NCBI RefSeq assembly: GCF_000733855.1
Contig: NZ_JPOJ01000001.1
Span: 1,488,001 to 1,552,000 of the forward strand
DNA: 64,000 nt
Direction: 5' to 3'
Origin: Methylomicrobium agile
GTDB taxonomy: Bacteria > Pseudomonadota > Gammaproteobacteria > Methylococcales > Methylomonadaceae
Position numbers and translations under genes: made by a program
Part shown: piece by piece, positions 1-7,457 of the stretch
How the letters are laid out: each line of letters starts with the position of its first letter
Numbering within the stretch: position 1 is the stretch's first letter
The notes under the pieces: generated by a model
The model's database searches: none
What the model saw: only the letters and a program-made list of their open reading frames with translations
What the model was told of the DNA's origin: nothing

Positions 1-1
1 G

Positions 2-700
2 CGCGAGTTTGCCGGGCTCGATGCGGGCGAGGACGCCCTGCCGGATGAAACCACGATCCTCAAGTTCCGGCATCTGCTGGAACGCCATCAGTTAGCACAA
101 ACCCTATTTGATGAAACGGCGGCGCTGTTGGCCGAAAAAGGCCTGTTGCTACGGCAAGGCACGATCGTCGATGCGACATTAATCGCTGCCCCGCCGTCCA
201 CCAAGAACCGGGCGCGCAAACGGGATGCCGAGATGAGTTCGACCAAGAAAGGGAACAATTACCACTTTGGGATGAAGGCGCACATTGGGGTCGATGCCGA
301 GTCGGGGTTGGTGCATACTGTGGAGATGACCACCGCCAAGGTGGCGGATGGGGTCATGACGGAGGCGTTGCTGCACGGCGAGGAACGGGTCGTGCTGGGC
401 GATCGGGCCTATACCCGCAAGGACCGGAATCTGGCGGCGGATCGCCTGGAAGGTGAGCCGGTTTGGGCCTTTCCGTTCAAGCGGGGGAAGGGTGAGGAGT
501 TGCCGGTAGAGCAAGCCCTTCACAACCACATGCTGGCGCCGTTACGCGCCATGGTCGAACATCCGTTCCGGATCGTCAAGCGCCAGTTCGGCTATACCAA
601 AGTGCGTTACCGGGGGCTGTTCAAGAATGCCCAACAACTCTACTTGCTGTTTGCCCTGGGCAATCTTTATCACGTTCGGCAGGCGCTGCAGCCGACCTAG
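2..700 (+). CDS. IS5-family transposase, 5' end cut by window edge
   Basis: DDE transposase that moves its own insertion sequence. The frame is open from base 2, so the N-terminus lies outside the window; the TTG at 128 is internal. Visible family features are the DETTILKFRHLLERH helix, the first catalytic Asp in IVDATLI, a second Asp in VLGDRAYTRKDR, and the C-terminal Glu in RAMVEHPFRIVKRQFGY, which together form the IS5 catalytic triad. The C-terminus looks normal (stop at 698-700). The right end of the element probably lies between 700 and about 840, but without the left end I cannot define the inverted repeats. It differs from the second IS5-type element at 11849-12700, so it is not a copy of it. 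Confidence 0.9.
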   Translation, partial: REFAGLDAGEDALPDETTILKFRHLLERHQLAQTLFDETAALLAEKGLLLRQGTIVDATLIAAPPSTKNRARKRDAEMSSTKKGNNYHFGMKAHIGVDAESGLVHTVEMTTAKVADGVMTEALLHGEERVVLGDRAYTRKDRNLAADRLEGEPVWAFPFKRGKGEELPVEQALHNHMLAPLRAMVEHPFRIVKRQFGYTKVRYRGLFKNAQQLYLLFALGNLYHVRQALQPT

Positions 701-853
701 GGAGACCTTTGTCCTTCGCCCTGGAAAACCGAGAACACTGAGTGAAATCACCCCGATAGCGGGCGCTGCCGGGAAGGATTTGCCCATTTTCGGCGAGGTG
801 CCACGGATGTCGCACGGTGTCGCTTATAAAAACCACTTATTCAGAGCTTCCTT

Positions 854-897
854 AAAATCATTATTAATGATTTTACCGGTTAAAACATTGTTAACCG
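854..897. promoter_or_regulatory. Two perfect palindromes upstream of the ODP operon
   Basis: The gap between the IS5 remnant and the gene at 960 is AT-rich and holds two perfect inverted repeats. The first (854-874) has 10-bp arms, AAAATCATTA and its complement, around one base. The second has 7-bp arms CGGTTAA (877-883) and TTAACCG (891-897) separated by 7 bases. Their spacing fits operator sites for dimeric regulators controlling the sensory cluster downstream. The regulator is unknown; GGTTAA-N7-TTAACC resembles no site I can name with confidence. Confidence 0.5.
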
Positions 898-959
898 TTA
901 AAATACGTCTATCATTTTGATAACGGAAATCAGTCTTTTATAAACTGGATAAAATTCAA

Positions 960-1739
960 ATGCGTAACATCAAATTGTTCGATTCCGGCGAACACAAATT
1001 CATCCTGCTGAATGAAAGCGAACCCGGCGAAGAAAGCGGGATTCGCTCCAATCAATATCTCATCGTGCATGAGGACAGTGGCGTGTTGCTCGATCCCGGC
1101 GGTTTCGGCGTGATGCCCAGCGTATTGACCGAATTGTTGCGCTATATCAAAACCGAACAGATCTGTGCGATCATTCTTTCCCATCAGGATCCCGATATCG
1201 TGGGCGGCTTGTCCACCTGGCTGGAACTGACCGATGCGCCGGTGTATGTATCGAATATCTGGATGCGTTTCCTGCCCCATTACGGTATCGCCAGCATGGC
1301 TCAATTTGTCGGCGTCCCCGATGCCGGGAAACAATGCACTATCGCGCCCGGGTTTCAACTGCAGCTCGTCCCTGCGCATTTTTTACATTCCGAAGGGCAG
1401 ATCAATGTCTACGATCCGCTTGCAAAAATTCTGTTCACCGGCGATATCGGCGCGGCAATGCTGCCGGTCGATCGCGAATATGAATTCGTCGACGATTTTG
1501 CAGCGCATTTGCCTTTTATCGAAGGCTTTCACCGCCGTTATATGGTATGCAACAAAGCCGCGCGGCTTTGGGTGGAAGCCGTATCGAAGCTGGATATTGA
1601 AATACTGGCACCCCAGCATGGGCCGATTTATCGAGGCCAGTCCGTCCCCGATTTTTTGAATTGGTTCAAGGAGCTGAAATGCGGCGTCGACCTGATGACG
1701 CACAGCGGCCATTTCGCGATGGGGAACTGGAATGAATAG
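960..1739 (+). CDS. ODP-type di-iron metallo-beta-lactamase-fold protein (copy 1)
   Basis: A 259-residue stand-alone domain related to the di-iron core of flavodiiron proteins, without the flavodoxin domain. Metal-ligand motifs are visible: SHQDPD (His75, Asp77, Asp79), PAHFLH (His140/143), FTGDIGA (Asp162) and APQHG (His220). Flavodiiron enzymes have H-x-E-x-D-H at the first site; here Glu is replaced by Asp and the last His by Ile, as expected for the ODP (oxygen-binding di-iron protein) group, which includes an O2/Fe sensor tied to chemotaxis in Treponema denticola. A sensing rather than reductase role is therefore inferred. The stop overlaps the start of the GGDEF-EAL gene by 8 bases, so the two are probably translationally coupled. 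A paralogue lies at 4618. Confidence 0.85.
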   Translation: MRNIKLFDSGEHKFILLNESEPGEESGIRSNQYLIVHEDSGVLLDPGGFGVMPSVLTELLRYIKTEQICAIILSHQDPDIVGGLSTWLELTDAPVYVSNIWMRFLPHYGIASMAQFVGVPDAGKQCTIAPGFQLQLVPAHFLHSEGQINVYDPLAKILFTGDIGAAMLPVDREYEFVDDFAAHLPFIEGFHRRYMVCNKAARLWVEAVSKLDIEILAPQHGPIYRGQSVPDFLNWFKELKCGVDLMTHSGHFAMGNWNE

Positions 1740-3891
1740 CGTTAAAGACACTGCGGCTTATCCTCATCATATCGAGGATTTACGCATACGCTTGATGAAC
1801 CAGCTCTTTTCCCTGCTGGAAAGCCAAAGCCGGACGCGGAGCTTCGCTTCGTCCATCAGCACTTTGGTCAAACGCCTTCACGGCAAGGGACTTGAAGAAT
1901 TCGAACGCGGTTTGGCGCGTATCGACGATCCATTAACCGTCGAAATGTTCCGGAATGCGATTACGGATTTTCGAAATCTGGATCTGGCATTCGATAAACT
2001 CGTCGATGAACGTCAGCGGCAATGGTATAAAAACGGCAAATACCTGAAGCAGGTGATCGACGAGCTTACCGAAACGACCGATTACCTGGCTTCGATTCTG
2101 GTCGAAAAAAGCCTGCTCGAACGGCAGAGCCAGGTTCTGGAAAACATCATCCTTTCGCACGAAAAAGTTTCGCAATGGAAGGAATTCGTTCAGGAAATAC
2201 TGGCCGGATTCCACAAGATTTTTCCATTCAATTTTTTTTTCATCGCGTTTGCCGAAGAACACGGACTGTCGTTGTATTTCTATTACATGGGCGAATACAA
2301 GGAAGAGGAAAAGCGCCAGGTCCGCATCCAGCTCGGCCAAAAAATGCTGCGGCAGCTGAATTTACCGAAGGATGTGCTTCTCGACATCGAGGAATACCAG
2401 ATTCCGGGCCACCTTCGGACCGCCGACCTTTCCGATATCAGGATGCTCACCGTGCCCGTTCCCGACCACGCTTACGGCCTGGATGGACTGCTCGGCGTTG
2501 CCTATGCTTCGGTCAATACCCTGACCGCGCAGGAACGGACGATCATAAGATCACTGCTCTCGGTTATGGTCATGGTGGTCGGGTCCAGCAAGGTGTTGAG
2601 CAGAACTTTGTCCGAACTCGAATACTATTCGGTCCACGATCCGTTGACCGGCATTCATAATCGCCGTTATTTCAACGAAATGCTGGAATACGAAGTGGGG
2701 CGTTCGTCGCGTCATCACCATCAGTTCGCGGTGTTATTGCTCGACCTCGATGATTTCAAGGAGATCAATGATACCTATGGCCATCCGTTGGGCGATGAAG
2801 TATTGAAGAAAATCGCCGAATCGATCACGTCCCACCTGCGCAAGGGCGATATCGCCACCCGCATGGGCGGCGACGAATTCGCGGTCATTCTCCCGGAAAC
2901 GCCGCCCGAGGGCGCCAAAATCGCCGCCGAGTCGATTCGGGCCAATTTGGAGAGCCTGGCTTTCAAATCGCCGAACGGCAAGGATTTTCACGTCACCACC
3001 TCGGTCGGCATCGTCAGTTATCCCAGGGACATGCAGACTGTCGAGGATTTGATGTCGGGCGTGGATGTCGCGCTGTACCAGGCAAAAGGTCTGGGTAAAA
3101 ACGAAGTATGCGAGTTCGATGCCGCCGCGCATTTAAAGCAAATCATGCGCGACAGTCGCTCCGTCGCCGAGGAATTGCGCCGGGCATTGCGCGAGGAACG
3201 CATTCAGCCCTACTTCCAACCGATCGTCGATTGCAAAAGCGGCGAAATATTCGCCTACGAATCGATCGCCCGGCTGCTTGAAACGGACGGCCGCGTCACG
3301 GTAGCCGGCCAATTCATCGAGACAATCGAGAAATACGGAATGGGACGCGAACTGGACCGGATCATGGTACGGAAAGTGATCGAAGCCAATCGGCAGATCA
3401 TTCATTCCCAAGGCAAACCCAAACGCTTGTTTATCAATTTGTCCGCCCAGGAAATCCAGGGCCGGGGCATTTTAGGCTACGCCGAAGAATTGTGCGCTCA
3501 GTTGGAAGTGCCGCCAAGCAGCATCGTGTTCGAAATTCTCGAGCGCGACGCGATCAGCGATATCACGCATATGGGCAAGTTCCTGACCAATCTCCGGAAA
3601 AAAGGCTTTGCGTTCGCGCTGGACGATTTCGGCAGCGGCTACAATTCGTTTCACTATCTTCGGGAACTGCGTTTCGAATATGTCAAGATAGACGGCGCCT
3701 TCGTACGCAATATCCTCAACTCGAAAATCGATCGGGCCTTGGTGCACAACCTGTCCCGTTTATGCCAGGAACTCGATATTTTGACGATCGGCGAATTCGT
3801 CGAATCTCAGGAAATCTTCGATCTATTGAAAGACATGGGCATCAACTTCGGACAAGGCTTTCATATCGGGCTGCCGCTGAACACTTTATGA
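1732..3891 (+). CDS. GGDEF-EAL c-di-GMP turnover protein
   Basis: A 719-residue cytoplasmic protein. Residues 1 to about 290 form a helical and probably GAF-like sensory part with no membrane segment. GGDEF follows at about 305-465 with an intact MGGDEF signature near residue 380, then an EAL domain from about 480 to the end. The EAL signature reads YESIARL, so the EAL triplet is ESI with the Glu kept. Other EAL residues are present: FINLSAQE, FEILERDAI, DDFGSGYNS and KIDGAF; the last loop is GEFVE instead of AEGVE. Diguanylate cyclase activity is likely; phosphodiesterase activity is possible but may be weakened. It starts inside the preceding ODP gene and its stop overlaps the next start (ATGA), so the three genes form one unit. 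Confidence 0.92.
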   Translation: MNSVKDTAAYPHHIEDLRIRLMNQLFSLLESQSRTRSFASSISTLVKRLHGKGLEEFERGLARIDDPLTVEMFRNAITDFRNLDLAFDKLVDERQRQWYKNGKYLKQVIDELTETTDYLASILVEKSLLERQSQVLENIILSHEKVSQWKEFVQEILAGFHKIFPFNFFFIAFAEEHGLSLYFYYMGEYKEEEKRQVRIQLGQKMLRQLNLPKDVLLDIEEYQIPGHLRTADLSDIRMLTVPVPDHAYGLDGLLGVAYASVNTLTAQERTIIRSLLSVMVMVVGSSKVLSRTLSELEYYSVHDPLTGIHNRRYFNEMLEYEVGRSSRHHHQFAVLLLDLDDFKEINDTYGHPLGDEVLKKIAESITSHLRKGDIATRMGGDEFAVILPETPPEGAKIAAESIRANLESLAFKSPNGKDFHVTTSVGIVSYPRDMQTVEDLMSGVDVALYQAKGLGKNEVCEFDAAAHLKQIMRDSRSVAEELRRALREERIQPYFQPIVDCKSGEIFAYESIARLLETDGRVTVAGQFIETIEKYGMGRELDRIMVRKVIEANRQIIHSQGKPKRLFINLSAQEIQGRGILGYAEELCAQLEVPPSSIVFEILERDAISDITHMGKFLTNLRKKGFAFALDDFGSGYNSFHYLRELRFEYVKIDGAFVRNILNSKIDRALVHNLSRLCQELDILTIGEFVESQEIFDLLKDMGINFGQGFHIGLPLNTL

Positions 3892-4502
3892 ATCATCAAA
3901 CCAAAACACAGTTCATTGCGGTGGCTTCCATCACCTCTGAATTAACCGCCGTTATATCGATATCGAAGGAAATTTCATTGGCTGCCGCAAACGCCAAAGC
4001 CATCGCATTCCGTGCCGGAGACAAAGCCAGGGGATTTCAGCCGATTACCGATTTCATCAATGATTTGGCGAAAGAGATGATACAAAATATCGAGATTATC
4101 AACGAACTGGCAACATCATTATGCCGGATAACGATCAAGGAATATCGAAAAACGGAAGCTTTCAATAAATTTGAATTGATTACCACCACGTGCGGCTCGG
4201 CGGTTCATGCCCATTCCATGCAAAAACCCTTGGCCGACGCGAAGGCTATAGTACAGAATTGTCAGCTGCAATTTAAGCGCGACGTCGCCCTGCTGATGGA
4301 TCATCTGGATACAGTAACGCAACATGCCAAAACGGCAGGAATTATTGCGACATACTCCAGAATCGAAGCGTCTCAGGCAGGCGAATACTTACAAAGTCTG
4401 CAAACCGTATCGAAAAGCGTGGATAACGCCGCCCGCAAAATACACGACCATGTACAACGCTGCATCATAGCCCTATCCCGGTTTGGTTCAGCCAACAAAT
4501 AA
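3888..4502 (+). CDS. Small soluble protein with two MCP-tip-like motifs
   Basis: A 204-residue all-helical protein starting at the ATG that overlaps the GGDEF-EAL stop (ATGA). There is no signal peptide, membrane segment, HAMP or ligand domain. Near residue 37 the stretch NAKAIAFRAGDKARGF resembles the NAAIEAARAGE-GRGF hairpin tip of methyl-accepting chemotaxis proteins, continuing as DFINDLAKEM like DEVRKLAEE. A second, more diverged copy (ATYSRIEASQAGEYLQSLQ) lies near residue 160. The tip is what binds CheA and CheW, so an adaptor or array-docking role is conceivable, but this is inference from motif resemblance. No che genes are in the window. It sits between the c-di-GMP gene and a second ODP gene. 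Confidence 0.6.
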   Translation: MNHQTKTQFIAVASITSELTAVISISKEISLAAANAKAIAFRAGDKARGFQPITDFINDLAKEMIQNIEIINELATSLCRITIKEYRKTEAFNKFELITTTCGSAVHAHSMQKPLADAKAIVQNCQLQFKRDVALLMDHLDTVTQHAKTAGIIATYSRIEASQAGEYLQSLQTVSKSVDNAARKIHDHVQRCIIALSRFGSANK

Positions 4503-4617
4503 AAGCTTGCCGCCCGTTGCACGGGTAACGGGTCGTCTTTCGAACTTGGGCGCCGACCTCGGTCAGGCCTTATCGGACATACATTATTAATCTGCCAAAA
4601 ACAGAGCCTCTCGTACC

Positions 4618-5349
4618 ATGAAATCGATCAATATTTATGAAGGATCTCAGCATCAATGGATCATGTTCGGCCGGGACAAAAACAAACCCGATAACATCAT
4701 CGATTCCAACCAATATATGGTACGTACGGCCAACCGCTGCCTGTTGCTCGATCCCGGAGGCTATGAACTGTTTGCTCCCATGATGGCGGCGGTTTTGCAT
4801 CATGCGCCTGTTGAACAAATTACCGATCTGTTTGCTTCACATCAGGACCCGGATGTCATTTCGTCGCTGAGTCTCTGGGATCAGGCACTGCCCCACGCCA
4901 AACTTCATGCTCCGAAAATCTGGGAGGGATTTTTACGGCATTACGGGTGTGAATCGATCGAATATGTTCCGATTGCCGATAATGGCGGCAGCCTCAAACT
5001 GGAGGCGATTGAGCTGCAGTTTATCCCGGCGCACTATCTGCATTCCTCGGGCAACTTTCACGTGTATGATCCGGAGGCAAAGATTTTGATGAGCGGCGAC
5101 ATCGGCGCCGCGCTCGAACCGGGGGAGGCGCCGCTATTCGTCGATGATTTCGAAGCGCATACGGAAAAAATGCGTTATTTCCACCAGCGTTGGATGCCCT
5201 CCAACCCAGCCAAAAAGACCTGGATCGAACGGGTTAGAAAACTGGATATCGAGATTCTGGCTCCGCAACACGGACGCATGTTCAAAGGTGACGATGTGGG
5301 GCGTTTCTTAGACTGGTTCGATGCTTTACAGGTCGGCATGGCAGTCTGA
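4618..5349 (+). CDS. ODP-type di-iron metallo-beta-lactamase-fold protein (copy 2)
   Basis: A 243-residue paralogue of the protein at 960 with the same ligand pattern: SHQDPD (His75, Asp77, Asp79), PAHYLH (His139/142), SGDIGA (Asp161) and APQHG near residue 219. The Ile after HQDPD in copy 1 is Val here, so this copy also lacks the sixth canonical flavodiiron ligand. A 115-base gap separates it from the MCP-tip protein, so it may have its own promoter. The divergence between the copies suggests different ligands or affinities (O2, NO, peroxide) rather than a recent duplication. A role as an oxygen or redox sensor is inferred from the ODP family. Confidence 0.85.
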   Translation: MKSINIYEGSQHQWIMFGRDKNKPDNIIDSNQYMVRTANRCLLLDPGGYELFAPMMAAVLHHAPVEQITDLFASHQDPDVISSLSLWDQALPHAKLHAPKIWEGFLRHYGCESIEYVPIADNGGSLKLEAIELQFIPAHYLHSSGNFHVYDPEAKILMSGDIGAALEPGEAPLFVDDFEAHTEKMRYFHQRWMPSNPAKKTWIERVRKLDIEILAPQHGRMFKGDDVGRFLDWFDALQVGMAV

Positions 5350-5642
5350 CTCTTCCAGAGAAAAAGCTTTATCGGCGTGGCCAAGGCGATCGCCCTCGCC
5401 GATCCGGGCGCGGTTTTCTGGTGCCGGGGCGCGACGTCGACGCCCGGCCGCCTGACAAGCGCCAGCTTCTATTTCAAAAAATGATTACTTCCCTACTCGG
5501 AAATCTCTGTGATGCGGCTTCAAATTCATGAGACAAGCAAGAGAATTGTGCAAAATTTCATCTAAAATTAAAGACATGGATGGAACCCTGGAGGGTTTGC
5601 CTATCTGAAGAATAAATGAGATTTTTTAATAAGGATGAAAGA
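5350..5642 (+). other. Gap between ODP copy 2 and HDOD gene, possible gene fossil
   Basis: About 290 bases without a convincing gene. A short open stretch on the plus strand near 5365-5483 has a coding-like composition (AKAIALADPGAVFW) but no start, and could be the relic of a lost gene. The last 130 bases are AT-rich and probably hold the HDOD promoter. Confidence 0.25.
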
Positions 5643-6494
5643 ATGAAATTAGCTTCACTTGAAACCGCCATTGATGTTATCAGTAACGAATTGGTAAACA
5701 ACAGTCCTTATCTGCCGACGCTACCCGACGTTGCCATCAACATTATGAACGCGGTTTCCAAAGAGGAAACTTCACCTAAGGATCTGGCTGCAATTATCCT
5801 CACCGATCCGGCGATATCGGCTCGTCTCATACGTGTGACGAACAGTCCGAAATTTCGGGGAAGAACCGAAATCTCCAATGTGCAGATGGCGGTGTTAAGG
5901 CTAGGCAACAACACGATCCGCACATTGGTCAGCAGCATGATCACCCAGCAACTGTTTGCGCCCTCCTCGAAATTTCTGGAAAACGAATTCAAGCAAATCT
6001 GGGAGCTGAGCAGGAATGTCTCTGCCGCCAGCCATTTCCTCTGCTCGTTTGCGCCTCACCTCGACCCCAATGAGGCCATACTTGCCGGACTCATTCACCA
6101 AGTAGGGAAATTGCCCATACTCATGATGATTGATCAATCCCCCGAATTTGAAGAGTTCAAAGAAAGCCCCACCCTCGTCGGTTTGCTGCTCGAACAAGCG
6201 CACGGCACCGCCGGCAAAATCGTGATGGATAAATTGAACTTTCCGGCGACGATAAAGCCGGTCGCCTCGGAATACAACAATTTCCGATACGATGCGGGAG
6301 CCAAGGCTGATTATGTAGACGTTGTGCAAGTCGCCTTTTTACAAAGCATTGCCGGAACCGACCATCCGGCCTGTCGAGTCGATTGCTCGATAGTGCCCGC
6401 TTTCGCCAAACTCGGACTCAGCTTCGACACCGAAACGATCACGCTCGAGAATATTTCGGACAACATCGAATTAGTCAATAGCCTTTTTGGATAA
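5643..6494 (+). CDS. HDOD-domain signalling protein
   Basis: A 283-residue protein made almost entirely of an HDOD domain, a catalytically dead HD relative found in bacterial signal transduction, often beside c-di-GMP and chemotaxis genes. Typical features are SPYLPTLPDVAINIMN near the N-terminus, the LAAIILTDPAISARLIRVTNS helix pair, MAVLRLGNNTIRTLV and the AGLIHQVGKLPI region where true HD proteins have catalytic His-Asp. An in-frame ATG lies 27 bases upstream, but the start at 5643 is preferred because AAGGA stands eight bases before it. It closes the ODP/GGDEF-EAL/MCP-tip cluster and may be an output or scaffold partner. Confidence 0.88.
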   Translation: MKLASLETAIDVISNELVNNSPYLPTLPDVAINIMNAVSKEETSPKDLAAIILTDPAISARLIRVTNSPKFRGRTEISNVQMAVLRLGNNTIRTLVSSMITQQLFAPSSKFLENEFKQIWELSRNVSAASHFLCSFAPHLDPNEAILAGLIHQVGKLPILMMIDQSPEFEEFKESPTLVGLLLEQAHGTAGKIVMDKLNFPATIKPVASEYNNFRYDAGAKADYVDVVQVAFLQSIAGTDHPACRVDCSIVPAFAKLGLSFDTETITLENISDNIELVNSLFG

Positions 6495-6612
6495 TCAATC
6501 CTAGCCGCCTGCCCAACGAGCAATCTGACAAACGCTTCCGGAGCCGCTTCGACAAGATCGCCGCTTTTTTTGTTTGGCGGGAATGCCGCATCCCCGCATC
6601 CTCTTGCCGTAT

Positions 6613-6679
6613 TTATTTTTTAATCGAATCATGAATTTTTTTCGCCAGCGCCTCGATGCCTCGCTGCGAAACTTTTTCG
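6613..6679 (-). pseudogene. 3' end of the DUF3280-like gene, cut off by IS66
   Basis: On the minus strand this stretch reads VSQRGIEALAKKIHDSIKK and then a stop at 6613-6615. It joins in frame to the gene body at 9139-9577 if the IS66 element and one copy of the 8-bp target repeat are removed (ELKGSHEK followed by VSQRGIEAL). It is therefore the original C-terminus of that protein, about 2.5 kb away from the rest. Confidence 0.9.
6672..6679. repeat. Left target-site duplication of IS66 (CTTTTTCG)
   Basis: The 8 bases CTTTTTCG directly precede the left end of the IS66 element and are repeated exactly at 9139-9146 after its right end. Eight-base duplications are characteristic of the IS66 family. 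Confidence 0.95.
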
Positions 6680-6757
6680 GTAAGCGTCCATCCGAGCCAC
6701 CTATAAAATAGTTTTCGTCTGCGGCATCCTGTGATTTTTTTGATCAGGAGTTTTAGC

Positions 6758-7045
6758 ATGGCCATCACAGCGAAATGGCGTCAGCATATCGAAGCGTGGC
6801 AACGCAGTGGTTTGTCGCAAGCCGCGTATTGCGCAGCACAGCAACTCAATGTCCGTACGTTCACAGCACGGCTGAGCGATTATCGCAAATTACCCAAGCA
6901 GGATTCGACGGCCTTGATACCGGTGCAGATTCAACCGGCTGTCACTGAGGTCATTGTCTTTACCCATGCTCAGGGCCATCGCCTGGAACTGCCGGCTTCG
7001 ATGCCGGCGAGTTGGCTCGCGGAGCTGTTGCGATGCCTGGCCTGA
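6758..7045 (+). CDS. tnpA: IS66 accessory protein TnpA (Orf1)
   Basis: A 95-residue protein with an N-terminal helix-turn-helix typical of IS66 Orf1: AKWRQHIEAWQRSGLSQAAYC followed by a downstream beta-rich tail. It is needed together with TnpB for transposition in IS66 elements, though its role is not well defined. The start at 6758 is chosen over the GTG at 6731 because AGGAG stands seven bases before it. Its stop overlaps the start of tnpB by 13 bases. Confidence 0.9.
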   Translation: MAITAKWRQHIEAWQRSGLSQAAYCAAQQLNVRTFTARLSDYRKLPKQDSTALIPVQIQPAVTEVIVFTHAQGHRLELPASMPASWLAELLRCLA

Positions 7046-7383
7046 TCGCGAGCCCGGCACAGATTTGGCTGGCGGTGGCGCCGGTCGACATGCGGCGCGG
7101 CCTGGATGGCTTAACCACGATCGTGCAGCAGAGCCTGGGTCATTCGCCGTGTGCTGGGTCGGCCTTCATCTTCCGCAACCGTGCCGGCAACCGCTTGCGC
7201 CTGTTGCTGTGGGACGGCAATGGCGTGTGGCTCTGTCAGCGGCGCTTGCATCGAGGCAGTTTTGTCTGGCCCCAGGCCTCTGATCCGGTGTTTGCGATCA
7301 GTCCGGCCCAGTGGCAGTGGTTGGCCGCCGGTGTCGATTGGCAACGGTTATCGGCTCAACCCTCGGCGGAATGGCGAGTCTGA
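7033..7383 (+). CDS. tnpB: IS66 accessory protein TnpB (Orf2)
   Basis: A 116-residue member of the IS66 Orf2 family. The hallmark IWLAVAPVDMRRGLDGL is at residues 11-27, followed by the AFIFRNRAGNRLRLLLWDGNG segment and a conserved RRLHRGSFVWP block. The first ATG (7033) is preferred to an upstream TTG at 7012. Together with TnpA it assists the TnpC transposase. It lies 74 bases upstream of tnpC. Confidence 0.92.
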   Translation: MPGLIASPAQIWLAVAPVDMRRGLDGLTTIVQQSLGHSPCAGSAFIFRNRAGNRLRLLLWDGNGVWLCQRRLHRGSFVWPQASDPVFAISPAQWQWLAAGVDWQRLSAQPSAEWRV

Positions 7384-7457
7384 TGTTAACGATAAAATCC
7401 TCTTGAACATCAGTCATATCAAGGCTTTCAGGGGATGAGTGCGGTATAATATCCCCC

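Noticed and set aside
4503-4617. Hairpin after the MCP-tip gene as a terminator
   Set aside because: CCCGTT/AACGGG forms a stem, but there is no T-run and the downstream gene seems functionally linked, so the case is weak.
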